A stretch of DNA of 64,000 nucleotides from Marichromatium gracile (GCF_004343155.1 NZ_SMDC01000003.1:310001-374000), one strand, 5' to 3'; counted from the stretch's first letter, positions 16,914 to 25,709 are shown. The notes: generated from the letters alone by a model not told the origin. A program made the numbers and translations.

Positions 16914-17872
16914 CCTTCCCCTCCCAGGATCTCCGCCCCCAGTGCCTCCAGGCTCAGCGGGGCGCAACCCTCGGCCTTGTTGTTGACGATCACATAGACC
17001 GACTCGCCGGCGCCGAGTGCCGCACGCACCAGCCGGGCGATCGCGGCGCGACTGGCCGGGTCGGGGTCGTGGAGACGGTCGAAGGGGGCGTAGCGCCGGC
17101 GCGCGGCCTCGTAGCCGAACCCGGCGTGGAGCATCCAGCGGATCACCACCGGACCCGGCGGCAGGTCGGCGAAGCATTGCTGTTGTGCGGCGAGGTCGGG
17201 GAGACGCGGGTGCAGGGCATGGGCCGGACGGGCACCGCCGTGACGCAGCGCCTCGGCCAGATCGCGGGTGAGCAGGTCGCGATCGCGCACCTCGACGGCA
17301 TAGCAGGGCCCCTGCGGCAGGCGGTGGAGGAAGCGGTAGAGCGCCTCGGCGAAGCGGCGTGGTTGCTCGGCGAGGGCGCGCCCGAGCGGCGGGAACTGGA
17401 ACAGCAGTACCCCGGCGCGGTCGCCCAGAGCCTCGACGAAGGGGGCGACGGCCAGCTCGGTGGCGCGCGCCGGATCGAGAAAGCCGGGGTTGGCGGCTTG
17501 GGGGACCCCGCCGCCGCCCCGCTCGAAGGGATCGGTGACCAGCGCCGGGGCCTTGACCAGAAAGCGGAAGTCGGGCGGTACCTGCTCGGCATAGCCGGCC
17601 AGGCGCGCGCGCGGCAGCGGCGCATGGTAACCGCTGTCGACGCCGACGGTGCGATACCAGGGGTGGGCGGCATAGGCGCCGAGCCCGTGGCGCGAGAGCC
17701 GGCTGCTGGGGTGGGCGCCGGCATAGACCAGTCCGTCCCAGCCGGGGAAGGACCAGGACGAGGTGCCGAGGCGTAGCCCCGCCGGGAGTGACTGCTCGGG
17801 TTGGGACCGGGGGGCGGGGGCGACGGTCTCGGCCGCCGTCGGGGCGCCGAACAGATCGAGCTGCTCGGTCAT
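16910..17872 (-). CDS. DUF72 (YecE family) protein
   Basis: A 320-residue TIM-barrel-type protein of the DUF72 family, with the typical opening GTSSWSFPGWDGLVY, then VDSGYHAPLP, FLVKAP, GVLLFQFPP, YAVEVRD and VYVIVNNKAEGCAPLS near the end. No biochemical role is firmly established for the family. It lies four bases below degQ on the minus strand and is coupled to the small secreted protein downstream. Confidence 0.86.
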   Translation of the reverse strand: MTEQLDLFGAPTAAETVAPAPRSQPEQSLPAGLRLGTSSWSFPGWDGLVYAGAHPSSRLSRHGLGAYAAHPWYRTVGVDSGYHAPLPRARLAGYAEQVPPDFRFLVKAPALVTDPFERGGGGVPQAANPGFLDPARATELAVAPFVEALGDRAGVLLFQFPPLGRALAEQPRRFAEALYRFLHRLPQGPCYAVEVRDRDLLTRDLAEALRHGGARPAHALHPRLPDLAAQQQCFADLPPGPVVIRWMLHAGFGYEAARRRYAPFDRLHDPDPASRAAIARLVRAALGAGESVYVIVNNKAEGCAPLSLEALGAEILGGEG

Positions 17873-17876
17873 GGTC

Positions 17877-19235
17877 TCAGCGCCGCGACAGGCGCACCAG
17901 CTCGTCGCCGCGTTGCAGGCTCAGGCTGTAGAGCCCGCCGGCGCGGCGCAGTACGCGCGCCAGGGTCTGCAGTGCGTCGATGCGCACGCCGTTGGCGTTG
18001 AGGATGCGGTCGCCCTCGCGCAGCCCCGCCGCCCAGGCCGGCGAGTCGGGCTCGACCCTGCCCACCGGCAGCCCGGGGACGCCGCCGCTGCGATCGAAGG
18101 CGCCGATCAGCGCGCCGGCGAGGGCCTCGTCGATGCGCGCGCCGGGGAGGTAGTCGCGGTAGGGATCGGCGATCAGCCCATTCAGGCGCAACGCGCGCCC
18201 GTCGCGGACGATGTCGAGCGCGACCCGGCTGCCGACCCGCAGCACGCCGAAGCGGTTGCGAACGTCGCTGGCGTTGGCGATCGGCTCGTCGTTGACGCCG
18301 AGGATGACGTCGCCGACCCGCAGCCCGGCCGCGGCGGCGGCCGAGTCGGGGTCGATGCGGGTGACCACGGCGCCGGCGCGGTGCTCGAGTCCGAGCGCGG
18401 CGGCCAGGGCGTGATCGATGTTCTGTACCGCCGCGCCGAACTGGCCGCGACGCATCTCGCCGTGCTCGACGAGCTGGGTCATGATCGCGCGCGCCATGTC
18501 CACCGGGATGGCGAAGCCGATGCCGATGTTGCCGCCGCCGGGGGCGAGGATGGCGGTGTTGATGCCGATCAGCTCGCCGCGCAGGTTGACCAGCGGGCCG
18601 CCGGAGTTGCCGGGGTTGATCGAGGCATCGGTCTGGATGAAGTTCTCGTAGCCCTCGATGCCGAGCCCGGAGCGCCCCAGCCCGCTGACGATCCCCGAGG
18701 TCACCGTCTGGCGCAGCCCGAAGGGGTTGCCGATGGCGACCACGAAGTCGCCGACGGCGAGTGTGTCGGCGGCGGCGAAGGGCAGGGCGCTGAGCCCCGC
18801 GGCGGGGATCTCCAGCACCGCGATGTCGGTCTCGGGGTCGGTGCCGATCAGGCTGGCCTCGAGCGCGCGCCCGTCCTGCAGGGTGACGCGGATCTGGTCG
18901 GCCTTGTCGATGACGTGGTGGTTGGTCAGCACCAGCCCGCGGCGGGCGTCGACGATCACCCCCGAGCCGAGACTGCTGTTCTCGCGCTTGCGTTCGCGCG
19001 GCAGATCGAAGAAGCGGCGGAAGAAGGGGTCGCGCAGCAGCGGGTGGTCGGCGGTCTCGATCGCGGTGACGGTGGAGATGTTGACCACCGCCGGCAGCAC
19101 CCGTTCGAGCATCGGCGCCAGGCTCGGCAGCGGCTGGCCGTCGACGGCCAGCGGGAGCGCGGCCTGGGGGAGCGGCGCGGTGCAGAGCAGCACGAGCGCG
19201 AGCGCGAGACGGGGGAGCGCGGAGGAACGCCTCAT
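17877..19235 (-). CDS. degQ: Periplasmic serine protease of the DegP/DegQ (HtrA) family
   Basis: A 452-residue protein with a signal peptide, a trypsin-like domain and two PDZ domains. The catalytic triad is visible as TNHHVID (His), ETDIAVLE (Asp) and GNSGGPLV (Ser). The two PDZ domains occupy roughly residues 265-350 and 370-450. It degrades or refolds damaged envelope proteins. The short Q-loop and the length favour DegQ over DegP. The start ATG 19235 is chosen because it gives a clean signal peptide; the frame is open further upstream through a hairpin. It follows hsp20 in a stress-related run. Confidence 0.9.
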   Translation of the reverse strand: MRRSSALPRLALALVLLCTAPLPQAALPLAVDGQPLPSLAPMLERVLPAVVNISTVTAIETADHPLLRDPFFRRFFDLPRERKRENSSLGSGVIVDARRGLVLTNHHVIDKADQIRVTLQDGRALEASLIGTDPETDIAVLEIPAAGLSALPFAAADTLAVGDFVVAIGNPFGLRQTVTSGIVSGLGRSGLGIEGYENFIQTDASINPGNSGGPLVNLRGELIGINTAILAPGGGNIGIGFAIPVDMARAIMTQLVEHGEMRRGQFGAAVQNIDHALAAALGLEHRAGAVVTRIDPDSAAAAAGLRVGDVILGVNDEPIANASDVRNRFGVLRVGSRVALDIVRDGRALRLNGLIADPYRDYLPGARIDEALAGALIGAFDRSGGVPGLPVGRVEPDSPAWAAGLREGDRILNANGVRIDALQTLARVLRRAGGLYSLSLQRGDELVRLSRR

Positions 19236-19306
19236 CGGTTGTCTCGATGTCCTCGGGATGGGCGAAGCAAGGGGCTGGACCGGTCGGGGGCGCCCCGGGA
19301 ATGCGG

Positions 19307-19334
19307 CACGGGCCGGGCGTGCGCCCGGCCCGTG
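19307..19334 (-). terminator. Perfect 12-bp hairpin between hsp20 and degQ
   Basis: CACGGGCCGGGC (19307-19318) and its exact complement (19323-19334) flank a four-base loop, 36 bases after the hsp20 stop. No T-tract follows on either strand. It probably ends or protects the hsp20 message before degQ. Confidence 0.55.
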
Positions 19335-19369
19335 GTCCGGTGCATGGTCCGGGAGGACCCTCACCGGTA

Positions 19370-19843
19370 TCAGGCGGCCTCGACCTTGCCGCTCCCCTGG
19401 TCGGCGAGATAGTGCTCGCCGTCGGCGCCACGGATGGCGATCCTGCGCGGCTTCATCGCCTCGGGGATCTCACGGCGCAGCTCGATGTGCAGCAGACCGT
19501 TCTCCAGTCGCGCATCCAGCACCCGCACGTACTCGGCGAGCTGGAACTTGCGCTCGAAGCTGCGGTTGGCAATCCCGCGATAGAGATACTCGCCGGGCTC
19601 CTCGGCCTGCTCCGGTCGCGATCCCGAGACGGTGAGGATGTTCTCCTTGACCTCAAGCCCGAGGTCCTGCTCGGAGAAGCCGGCCACCGCCATGGTGATG
19701 CGATAGTCGTTCTCGCCGCGCCGCTCGATGTTGTAGGGGGGGTAGCCGCCGGGCTCCGAGTGATAGGCGTTCTCGAGCGCGGAGGTCATGCGATCGAAGC
19801 CGATCATGGAACGCAGCAGCGGGGAGAAGTCGATGGTCGTCAT
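19370..19843 (-). CDS. Small heat shock protein Hsp20 (IbpA-like)
   Basis: A 157-residue alpha-crystallin chaperone that holds unfolding proteins. The core contains YNIERRGENDYRITMAVAGF, and the conserved LENGLLHIEL carries the L-x-N-G-x-L part of the crystallin signature. MTTIDFSPLLRSMIGFDRM at the start is typical of the IbpA/IbpB class. The start ATG 19843 is supported by AGAGGA seven bases upstream; that site lies inside a ROSE-like hairpin (19847-19871), so translation is expected to rise with temperature. Confidence 0.92.
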   Translation of the reverse strand: MTTIDFSPLLRSMIGFDRMTSALENAYHSEPGGYPPYNIERRGENDYRITMAVAGFSEQDLGLEVKENILTVSGSRPEQAEEPGEYLYRGIANRSFERKFQLAEYVRVLDARLENGLLHIELRREIPEAMKPRRIAIRGADGEHYLADQGSGKVEAA

Positions 19844-19846
19844 GTG

Positions 19847-19871
19847 CATATCCTCTTCATTGAGCAATATG
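19847..19871 (-). promoter_or_regulatory. ROSE-like RNA thermometer hairpin hiding the hsp20 ribosome binding site
   Basis: Read on the minus strand, CATATTGCTC pairs with GAGGATATG around the loop AATGAA. It forms nine pairs with one U-G and a single bulged G exactly opposite the Shine-Dalgarno bases. The short UUGCU/AGGA pairing with a bulged G is the signature of ROSE elements ahead of small heat shock genes. The start codon follows three bases after the stem. The pairing was worked out by eye. Confidence 0.75.
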
Positions 19872-19937
19872 GGATCGAGCGTTCCGTGGAACCGCCCGGT
19901 TTCAGTCAGCAGGCCTCGATGAGCGCCTGCGTTATGT

Positions 19938-19966
19938 AAAGTAGAATCGACCGAAAACGATGTCAA
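19938..19966 (-). promoter_or_regulatory. Putative promoter of hsp20
   Basis: On the minus strand a perfect -35 TTGACA (19966-19961) is followed after 17 bases by TACTTT (19943-19938), a weak -10. The predicted start near 19931 gives a leader of about 88 bases, the length expected for a ROSE-controlled gene. No sigma-32 CCCCAT box is seen at a suitable distance. Confidence 0.5.
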
Positions 19967-20109
19967 GGGGTGTCGGCAAATTTTTTATGTCAATTCGATC
20001 GACAGCCCTCGGCACCGTGATCTGGGGGCTGAGGCGCGGGTTGCAAGACGACTGTGAGATGAGGACGAGGGGAGACGAGGCGGACCGCTCGCGGGGATGT
20101 GCGCGATGG

Positions 20110-20130
20110 GGCCGCCCTGGACGGGCGGCC
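20110..20130 (-). terminator. Perfect 8-bp hairpin after the PEP-CTERM gene
   Basis: GGCCGCCC (20110-20117) pairs with GGGCGGCC (20123-20130) around a five-base loop, 13 bases downstream of the stop of the minus-strand PEP-CTERM gene. There is no T-run, so it is only terminator-like. The rest of the 177-base gap to hsp20 shows nothing else I recognise. Confidence 0.45.
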
Positions 20131-20143
20131 TGAAGTGAAGGGC

Positions 20144-21061
20144 TCAGGTGCGGCGGTTGCGGCGCTTGCTGCTTGCAACCAGACCGAGTGCGCCCACCGC
20201 CGAGAGCAGCAGGGTTCCCGGCAGGGGCACGGTCCCTGGGTTGGAGACCTGCTGTTGGATCTCGGTGGCCTTGATGTTGACGAAGGCGGTGCTGAAGGAG
20301 TCGGCCATCAGGCCACCGGCGCGCAGTTGGTTGAGGTCCCAGGCCGCGCCCTTGGTGGCGAGCGCGAGGTCGACATAGTCGGGGATGGTGGAACCATAGC
20401 CGTTCAGTGCCGAGGCGCCGCTGAGCATGGTGAAGCCGCCGTTGCCGTCGGCCTGGTAGCCGGTGCCCTGACTGTCGAACCCGAGCAGGTTGCCGACGGT
20501 CTGGGTGCCGAAATCGGCCTCGACGACGACGTTGAGCATGGCATTGATGCTGTTGAGGTCGCCGAGGATGCTGCTGTAGTCGAGCGCGCTGTTGGTGTTG
20601 TCGCGATCCTCGTCGGTGATCAGGATGACGTTGAGCGCGGCGTCCGCGCGGGGTGTGTAGTTGTCGAGGAAGTAGTCGATGGCCGAGTAGCCGTCCTCGG
20701 TGCCGCCGGAGGTGACCAGGTTGCCGGTGGCCGAGCCGAAGGTGCCGGCGGACATCCAGGTGTCGTTCTCGCGCGCCTGATCATCGATGCCCACCCCGCC
20801 GGTCTGCCCCGAGGAGCTGGCGCCGAATCCGATCAGCGCATAGCGGTTCTCGCCGTCGGTGCCGTCACCGATGCCGTGTGAGATGAGCTGGCTTTCGAGC
20901 GAGCTGATCGCGCCCGACAGCCAGGCCTGTTCCCCGCCCATTGAGCCTGACTCGTCGATCAGGATGGCGATGTCGGCGATCTTGCCGGCCTGCGCTGCGC
21001 CACTCATGCAGAGTCCGGCGAGCAAGGCGACGCTCAACAGTTTGGGTGTGTGTTGCATCAT
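20144..21061 (-). CDS. Secreted von Willebrand factor A-like protein with PEP-CTERM sorting signal
   Basis: A protein of about 305 residues with a signal peptide (cleavage after AAQA) followed directly by a vWA domain with the metal-binding DESGSM (MIDAS DxSxS). The C-terminus is a PEP-CTERM tripartite signal: VPLPGT, a hydrophobic helix and a basic KRRNRRT tail. Such proteins are processed by exosortase and displayed on, or released from, the surface, often with exopolysaccharide. No exosortase is in the window. The start is placed at ATG 21061 (GGAG six bases upstream); ATG 21058 or 21073 are possible. Its upstream gap is AT-rich compared with the surroundings. Confidence 0.85.
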   Translation of the reverse strand: MMQHTPKLLSVALLAGLCMSGAAQAGKIADIAILIDESGSMGGEQAWLSGAISSLESQLISHGIGDGTDGENRYALIGFGASSSGQTGGVGIDDQARENDTWMSAGTFGSATGNLVTSGGTEDGYSAIDYFLDNYTPRADAALNVILITDEDRDNTNSALDYSSILGDLNSINAMLNVVVEADFGTQTVGNLLGFDSQGTGYQADGNGGFTMLSGASALNGYGSTIPDYVDLALATKGAAWDLNQLRAGGLMADSFSTAFVNIKATEIQQQVSNPGTVPLPGTLLLSAVGALGLVASSKRRNRRT

Positions 21062-21388
21062 GCGTGACTCCATGTTCCGTTTCTTTTGCTTATCGATTCC
21101 GCGATCCCTGAGACCTGCTGGATAGCCGCCCGCGTTGCAACCCAAGCCTTTCAACATGCGTTTTTGCCGGCGATCCGTCAGCGGCTCATAACTCAATCAA
21201 GCATGAATTGTGCCTTTGATGGCATTCGGTTTATATTTTTTTAATCAATTGCTTATGATCCAACGCGCTGCGATCTGCGCAACGGTGTCAAATAATTCGA
21301 CAGGTTTGGTGTTGTGTCGGGCGGGATTGATCAGCCAAGTTCAAGCTGAATCAATCAGATAGATAGAGGAGGGTGGTGTCGGGCGCTG
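21062..21388. other. AT-rich intergenic stretch between the PEP-CTERM gene and mobA
   Basis: This stretch includes T/A-rich runs around 21225-21260, unusual for this genome. It probably holds the PEP-CTERM gene promoter, though I cannot place -35 and -10 boxes with confidence. A hairpin with stem GATTGATCAGC (21325-21335) and its near complement (21345-21356, one bulge) lies just beyond the mobA stop and may end the mobA transcript. I see no known riboswitch. Confidence 0.4.
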
Positions 21389-22027
21389 TTACAGGGTGCG
21401 CGATGCCCCGTCGGCGTCTTTGCTGGCCAGGAGTCTGGCCTCGGCGTGGTGTCGCTGCTCGGGGGTGTTGAGGTTGAGATCGGGCCAGGTGGAGGCATTG
21501 TAGTGGGCGTGTGCAAGGCGATGGCGCGTCAGCCATGACCACAAGCGGCGCTCCCCGTCGGCGAGATAGCCCGCCAGATCGGGGGCCAGTGCGGTTGGCA
21601 GCAACGCATGCAGGGGTTGAGGCCGCACGCCATCATGTGCGCAGGCGACGACGGCTCCCTGTTCGGTCAGTGCGGTGCGTAGTCGTGCGAGCAGGTCACG
21701 AGGCGGGAGGGGGGCGTCACAGGGCAGGGTGAGGATCCAATCGGTCGATGCGGTGCGCATTGCGCCGAGGATGCCGGCGAGCGGTCCCGGGTAGTCGGGC
21801 AGTGGGTCGCGGATCACCGGGTGGCCGTAGGCTGAGTAGCGTTCGAGGTTGCGATTGGCGCTGATCAATATGCTGTCGACCTGGGGGTGCAAGGCCGTCA
21901 GTGTCCACTCGATCAGCGGTCGTCCGGCGACTGCAACCAACCCTTTGTCCATTCCGCCCATGCGCCTTGCACGCCCACCGGCGAGGATGACACCGGTGAT
22001 TGCGTCATGAGCACTGGGTGGATGCAT
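21389..22027 (-). CDS. mobA: Molybdenum cofactor guanylyltransferase MobA
   Basis: A 212-residue nucleotidyltransferase that attaches GMP to molybdopterin to form the bis-MGD cofactor. The signature LAGGRARRMGGMDKGL is at about residues 14-29, followed by ILISANR, DYPGPLAGILGA and LPCDAPLPP, whose Asp binds the metal. The start ATG 22027 is chosen for the conserved spacing to LAGG; an upstream ATG adds 24 unconserved residues. It is divergent from the GGDEF gene, and moaA of the same pathway lies on the far side of that gene. Confidence 0.9.
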   Translation of the reverse strand: MHPPSAHDAITGVILAGGRARRMGGMDKGLVAVAGRPLIEWTLTALHPQVDSILISANRNLERYSAYGHPVIRDPLPDYPGPLAGILGAMRTASTDWILTLPCDAPLPPRDLLARLRTALTEQGAVVACAHDGVRPQPLHALLPTALAPDLAGYLADGERRLWSWLTRHRLAHAHYNASTWPDLNLNTPEQRHHAEARLLASKDADGASRTL

Positions 22028-22097
22028 CCTGTCTACCCTCGGTGGTCTGGTGCGTGGTCCCGCAGCCGTTGCTTCGGGCGACAACAGTGAGGTGATC

Positions 22098-24575
22098 ATG
22101 ACCAGCAGTCGATCAGCCGCAGCTCGCCCCCGAAGTCGCGGATTGCCGATCGTGGGGTTGATGTTGGCATCCCTGCTGGGCGCCCCGGCACAGGCGCACG
22201 AATCACCGGTGACGCTGCAGCTGAAGTGGCGCCACCAGTTCCAGTTCGCCGGCTACTACATGGCCGAGCACCTCGGATTCTATCGCGAGCGCGGCATCGA
22301 GGTGCGCTTTCGCGAGGCTGGCCCGGAGACCGACGTGGTTGCTGCAGTGGTCTCCGGCGAGGCCGAGTTCGGGGTTGCCGCAAGCGAGCTGCTGCTCGCC
22401 GCTCAGTATGCGCCGGTCGTCGCCCTGGCGCCGATCTTCCAGCACTCGCCCTATGTGCTCTTGACCCTCGACGGCACAGCCGATCTGGCGACGCTTGCTG
22501 GCGAGCCGGTGATGCTCGATCGTGGTGCCGCCGAGATTCGTGCGCTCCTGCTGAAGATCGGGGTCCCCGCCGAGGCGCTCACCATCCGCGGCTATCAGGA
22601 CGGTGTGGCGGCGTTGCTCGCCGGCGAGGTCGCGGCGATCGCGGCCTATTCCACCACCGAGCCCTACTGGCTGCGCCGGGCCGGGGCCGCTCCGCGGATG
22701 TTCTCGGCGCGTGATCACGGTATCGATCTCTACGGTGACATGCTGTTCACCCGCAAGGCATTGCTGCGCGATCATCCTGATCTGGTGCGCGACTTCGTCG
22801 CCGCCAGTCTCGCCGGCTGGAAGGCGGCGCTGCGCGACCCCGAGCAGGCGATCGCGCTGATCCTCGCCGACTACAACACTCAAGGTCTCGATGCCGCGTT
22901 CTACCGTTTCGAGGCCGCCGAGACCCGGCGGCTGATCCAGCCCGAGGTGATCGAGGTCGGGCACGTCAACCCCGGTCGCTGGCGCCATATCGCCGAGGTC
23001 TATGCCGGGCTCGGCATGTTGCCCGAGACGGTCTCGCTCGATGGCTTCGTCTATGACCCCGGACCGATCGATATCGCCCCGCGGGTGGTGCTGGCGCTGA
23101 TCGCCGCGCTGCTGATCGCCGCGTTGCTGGGTCTGCTGAGCTGGCGGGTGCACAGCCTCAACCAGCGGCTGCGCCGCGAGATCGTGCAGCGTGAGAGCGA
23201 TCATCGTCGACTCGCCGAGAGCGAGGCGCTGCATCGCCTGCTCACCGAGAACAGCGGGGATGTGATCTGGATGCTCGATATCGATCGCTGGCGCTTCGAC
23301 TATGTCAGCCCCTCGGTGCAGCGACTGCGTGGCTTCAGCCCGGAGGAGGTGATGTCCGTGCCGATCGACGCATCGCTCACCACCGAGTCTGCGGCGCGTC
23401 TGCGCCAGCAGTTGTTGGAGGGGGCGATGCGGGTCGCCGCCGGGGACCACGAGGGGCTGTTCGCTCTCACCGAGATCGAGCAGCCGTGCAAGGGGGGCGG
23501 ATCGGTACAGACGGAGGTGGTGACCTCGCTGTTGATCGATGGCTCCGGGCGGCCCTCCAAGGTGCTCGGGATCACGCGTGACATCACCGTGCGCAAGGCA
23601 TTGGAGGCCAAGCTGCGGATCCGCGCCGCTGCGATCGAGGCCGCCGCCGATGCCATCATCATCACCGATGTCGAGGGCTACCTGCTCTATGCCAACCCGG
23701 CCTTCACCCGTCAGACCGGCTATCGGTTGGAACCGGGGCGACGGTTGCACTCGCGGGTGCTCAAGAGCGGTCGCCACGACAGCCATTTCTATGCCGAGAT
23801 GTGGCAGACCATCCTCGCCGGTCGGGTGTGGCGCGGCGAGCTGGTCAACCGTCGTCGCGACGGCGAGTTCTACGAAGAGGAGATGACCATCTCGCCGGTG
23901 GCCAACGAGCGCGGCGAGATCGAGCGTTTCATCGCCATCAAGCGCGACATCAGCGTGCAGCGGGCGATGGAGCGGGCGTTGCGCACGGCCAACCAGCGTC
24001 TGCGCGAGAACCTCGACGAGATCAGCGAGCTGCAACAGGAGCTGGCCGAGCAGGCGGTGCGCGACCCGCTCACCGGACTCTACAACAGACGTCATCTCGA
24101 CGATGCGCTGGCCCGCGAGCTGGCGCGGATGCGGCGCGAGGCATCCACGCTGGTGGTGCTGATGGCCGATATCGACCACTTCAAGCGCATCAACGATGGT
24201 TGGGGCCATCCGGTCGGCGACGGAGTGCTGCGCTCGCTCGCCGCCACGCTGCGCGATCACTTCCGCGAGTTCGATCTGATCTGTCGCTATGGTGGGGAGG
24301 AGTTCCTGGTGGTGCTGCCGGGGACCGATCTCGAGCAGGGCCTGGCCCGGGCCGAGTCGGTGCGCCGCTATTTTGCCGCGCAGCGCATCGCTCTGGGCGA
24401 GCAGCGCGAGCAGATCACCATCTCGATCGGTCTCGCCGTCTTCCCGCTCCATGCCACCGATCAGATGGCGCTGATCGCCCAGGCCGACGCCGCCCTCTAT
24501 CGGGCCAAGCACGCCGGCCGCGACCGGGTGATGGTCGCCGACCCCGAGGTCGAGCCCGAGGGGCTGGTCGGCTGA
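22098..24575 (+). CDS. Diguanylate cyclase with periplasmic NMT1-type sensor and two PAS domains
   Basis: An 825-residue membrane sensor. A signal peptide (to about 34) is followed by an NMT1/THI5-like substrate-binding domain (about 37-330, starting LQLKWRHQFQFAGYYMAE). A transmembrane helix (about 343-365), two PAS domains (about 390-510 and 520-640), a short coiled coil and a GGDEF domain follow. The active site is GGEEF, and an RxxD product-inhibition site (REFD) lies five residues before it. The protein should make cyclic di-GMP in response to a small periplasmic ligand, perhaps pyrimidine- or sulfonate-like as in the NMT1 family. The start ATG 22098 has GAGG upstream. It sits between two molybdenum cofactor genes. 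Confidence 0.9.
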   Translation: MTSSRSAAARPRSRGLPIVGLMLASLLGAPAQAHESPVTLQLKWRHQFQFAGYYMAEHLGFYRERGIEVRFREAGPETDVVAAVVSGEAEFGVAASELLLAAQYAPVVALAPIFQHSPYVLLTLDGTADLATLAGEPVMLDRGAAEIRALLLKIGVPAEALTIRGYQDGVAALLAGEVAAIAAYSTTEPYWLRRAGAAPRMFSARDHGIDLYGDMLFTRKALLRDHPDLVRDFVAASLAGWKAALRDPEQAIALILADYNTQGLDAAFYRFEAAETRRLIQPEVIEVGHVNPGRWRHIAEVYAGLGMLPETVSLDGFVYDPGPIDIAPRVVLALIAALLIAALLGLLSWRVHSLNQRLRREIVQRESDHRRLAESEALHRLLTENSGDVIWMLDIDRWRFDYVSPSVQRLRGFSPEEVMSVPIDASLTTESAARLRQQLLEGAMRVAAGDHEGLFALTEIEQPCKGGGSVQTEVVTSLLIDGSGRPSKVLGITRDITVRKALEAKLRIRAAAIEAAADAIIITDVEGYLLYANPAFTRQTGYRLEPGRRLHSRVLKSGRHDSHFYAEMWQTILAGRVWRGELVNRRRDGEFYEEEMTISPVANERGEIERFIAIKRDISVQRAMERALRTANQRLRENLDEISELQQELAEQAVRDPLTGLYNRRHLDDALARELARMRREASTLVVLMADIDHFKRINDGWGHPVGDGVLRSLAATLRDHFREFDLICRYGGEEFLVVLPGTDLEQGLARAESVRRYFAAQRIALGEQREQITISIGLAVFPLHATDQMALIAQADAALYRAKHAGRDRVMVADPEVEPEGLVG

Positions 24576-24594
24576 GTCCCGACCACGACTCAGC
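24571..24594. terminator. Shared terminator hairpin between convergent GGDEF gene and moaA
   Basis: GCTGAGTC (24571-24578) pairs with GACTCAGC (24587-24594) around an eight-base loop. The stem overlaps the stop codons of both convergent genes, so it likely serves transcripts from both sides. Confidence 0.55.
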
Positions 24595-25612
24595 CCCCGG
24601 TGTGGTTCATGTGACGCCGGATGCGCGGTGGCGCGACCAGCGAGAAGTCGTGGCCGCGCGGTTTGAGCGCCATCGCCGCGACGATCGCGCGCCTGACCGG
24701 CTGGTCGTCGTCGGGGTGGGCACGCAGTACCCGGCGCAGGTCGACCGAGTGCTCCTGGCCGAGACAGAGCAGCAGCCGGCCCTCGGTGGTGACGCGTACG
24801 CGGTTGCAGTCGGCGCAGAAGTTGTGGCTGTGCGGCGAGATGAAGCCGACCCGGGTGGCGGTGCCGGGAATGATGAAATAGCGCGCCGGACCGCCTTCGT
24901 GGGCGGTGCTGGGGATCAACTCGTGGTGTCGCGCCAGGTCGGCGCGGATCGCCTCGCTCGGATAATAGAGCGCGGCGCGATCGTGCTCGGTGATCGCGCC
25001 GAGCGGCATCTCCTCGATGAAGCGGATATCGAGGCCTCGTTCGATGGCGAAGGCGACCAGGTCGCAGACCTCGTCGTCGTTACGCCCCTTGAGGATCACG
25101 CTGTTGAGGCTCACCCGGCGAAAGCCGGCGGCAAGTGCGGCCTCGATCCCGGCCAGCGTGGGGGCGAGTTCGCCGCGCCGGGTGAGTGCGCGAAAGCGCG
25201 CCGGGCGCAGGGTGTCGAGGCTGATGTTGACCCGGTGCACCCCGGCGCCCACCAGCGCCGGGGCGAGGCGTGCGAGCTGGCTGGCGTTGGTGGTTAAGGT
25301 GAGATCGTTGAGGCCGGGCAGGGTGCCGAGACGCTCGAACAGCCACAGCGCGTTGCGTCGCATCAGCGGCTCGCCGCCGGTGATGCGCAGCCGGCTCACC
25401 CCCAGCGCGCTGAAGCAGCGTCCGAGCCGGGCGATCTCCTCGAGGGTGAGCAGCTGCGCGCGCGGCAGGAACTGCTGACGCTCGGGCATGCAGTAGACAC
25501 AGCGCAGGTCGCAGCGGTCGGTGATCGAGATCCGCACATAATCGATACGTCGACCGAAGGGATCGACGAGTATGGCGCGGTCGGCAGCCTGGGGCGAGTG
25601 CGATCGGGTCAT
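24590..25612 (-). CDS. moaA: GTP 3',8-cyclase MoaA
   Basis: A 340-residue radical SAM enzyme performing the first step of molybdopterin synthesis, from GTP to 3',8-cyclo-dihydro-GTP. The N-terminal [4Fe-4S] motif is CDLRCVYC and the GGEPL motif follows. The second cluster is ligated in CADCNRVRVTTEGRLLLC, and the essential C-terminal Gly-Gly (NHTGG) closes the chain. The start ATG 25612 has GGAGGG five bases upstream. The partner genes moaC, moaD and moaE are not nearby, but mobA is. Confidence 0.94.
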   Translation of the reverse strand: MTRSHSPQAADRAILVDPFGRRIDYVRISITDRCDLRCVYCMPERQQFLPRAQLLTLEEIARLGRCFSALGVSRLRITGGEPLMRRNALWLFERLGTLPGLNDLTLTTNASQLARLAPALVGAGVHRVNISLDTLRPARFRALTRRGELAPTLAGIEAALAAGFRRVSLNSVILKGRNDDEVCDLVAFAIERGLDIRFIEEMPLGAITEHDRAALYYPSEAIRADLARHHELIPSTAHEGGPARYFIIPGTATRVGFISPHSHNFCADCNRVRVTTEGRLLLCLGQEHSVDLRRVLRAHPDDDQPVRRAIVAAMALKPRGHDFSLVAPPRIRRHMNHTGG

Positions 25613-25709
25613 GCAGGCCCTCCTCGTGGATGCGGTCGCCCGGGTTGGGGCAGTCAACACTGTCTCAGCCCGTGGCGTGTACGGCAACCCGGCCCTTTGG
25701 GGTATTGAA

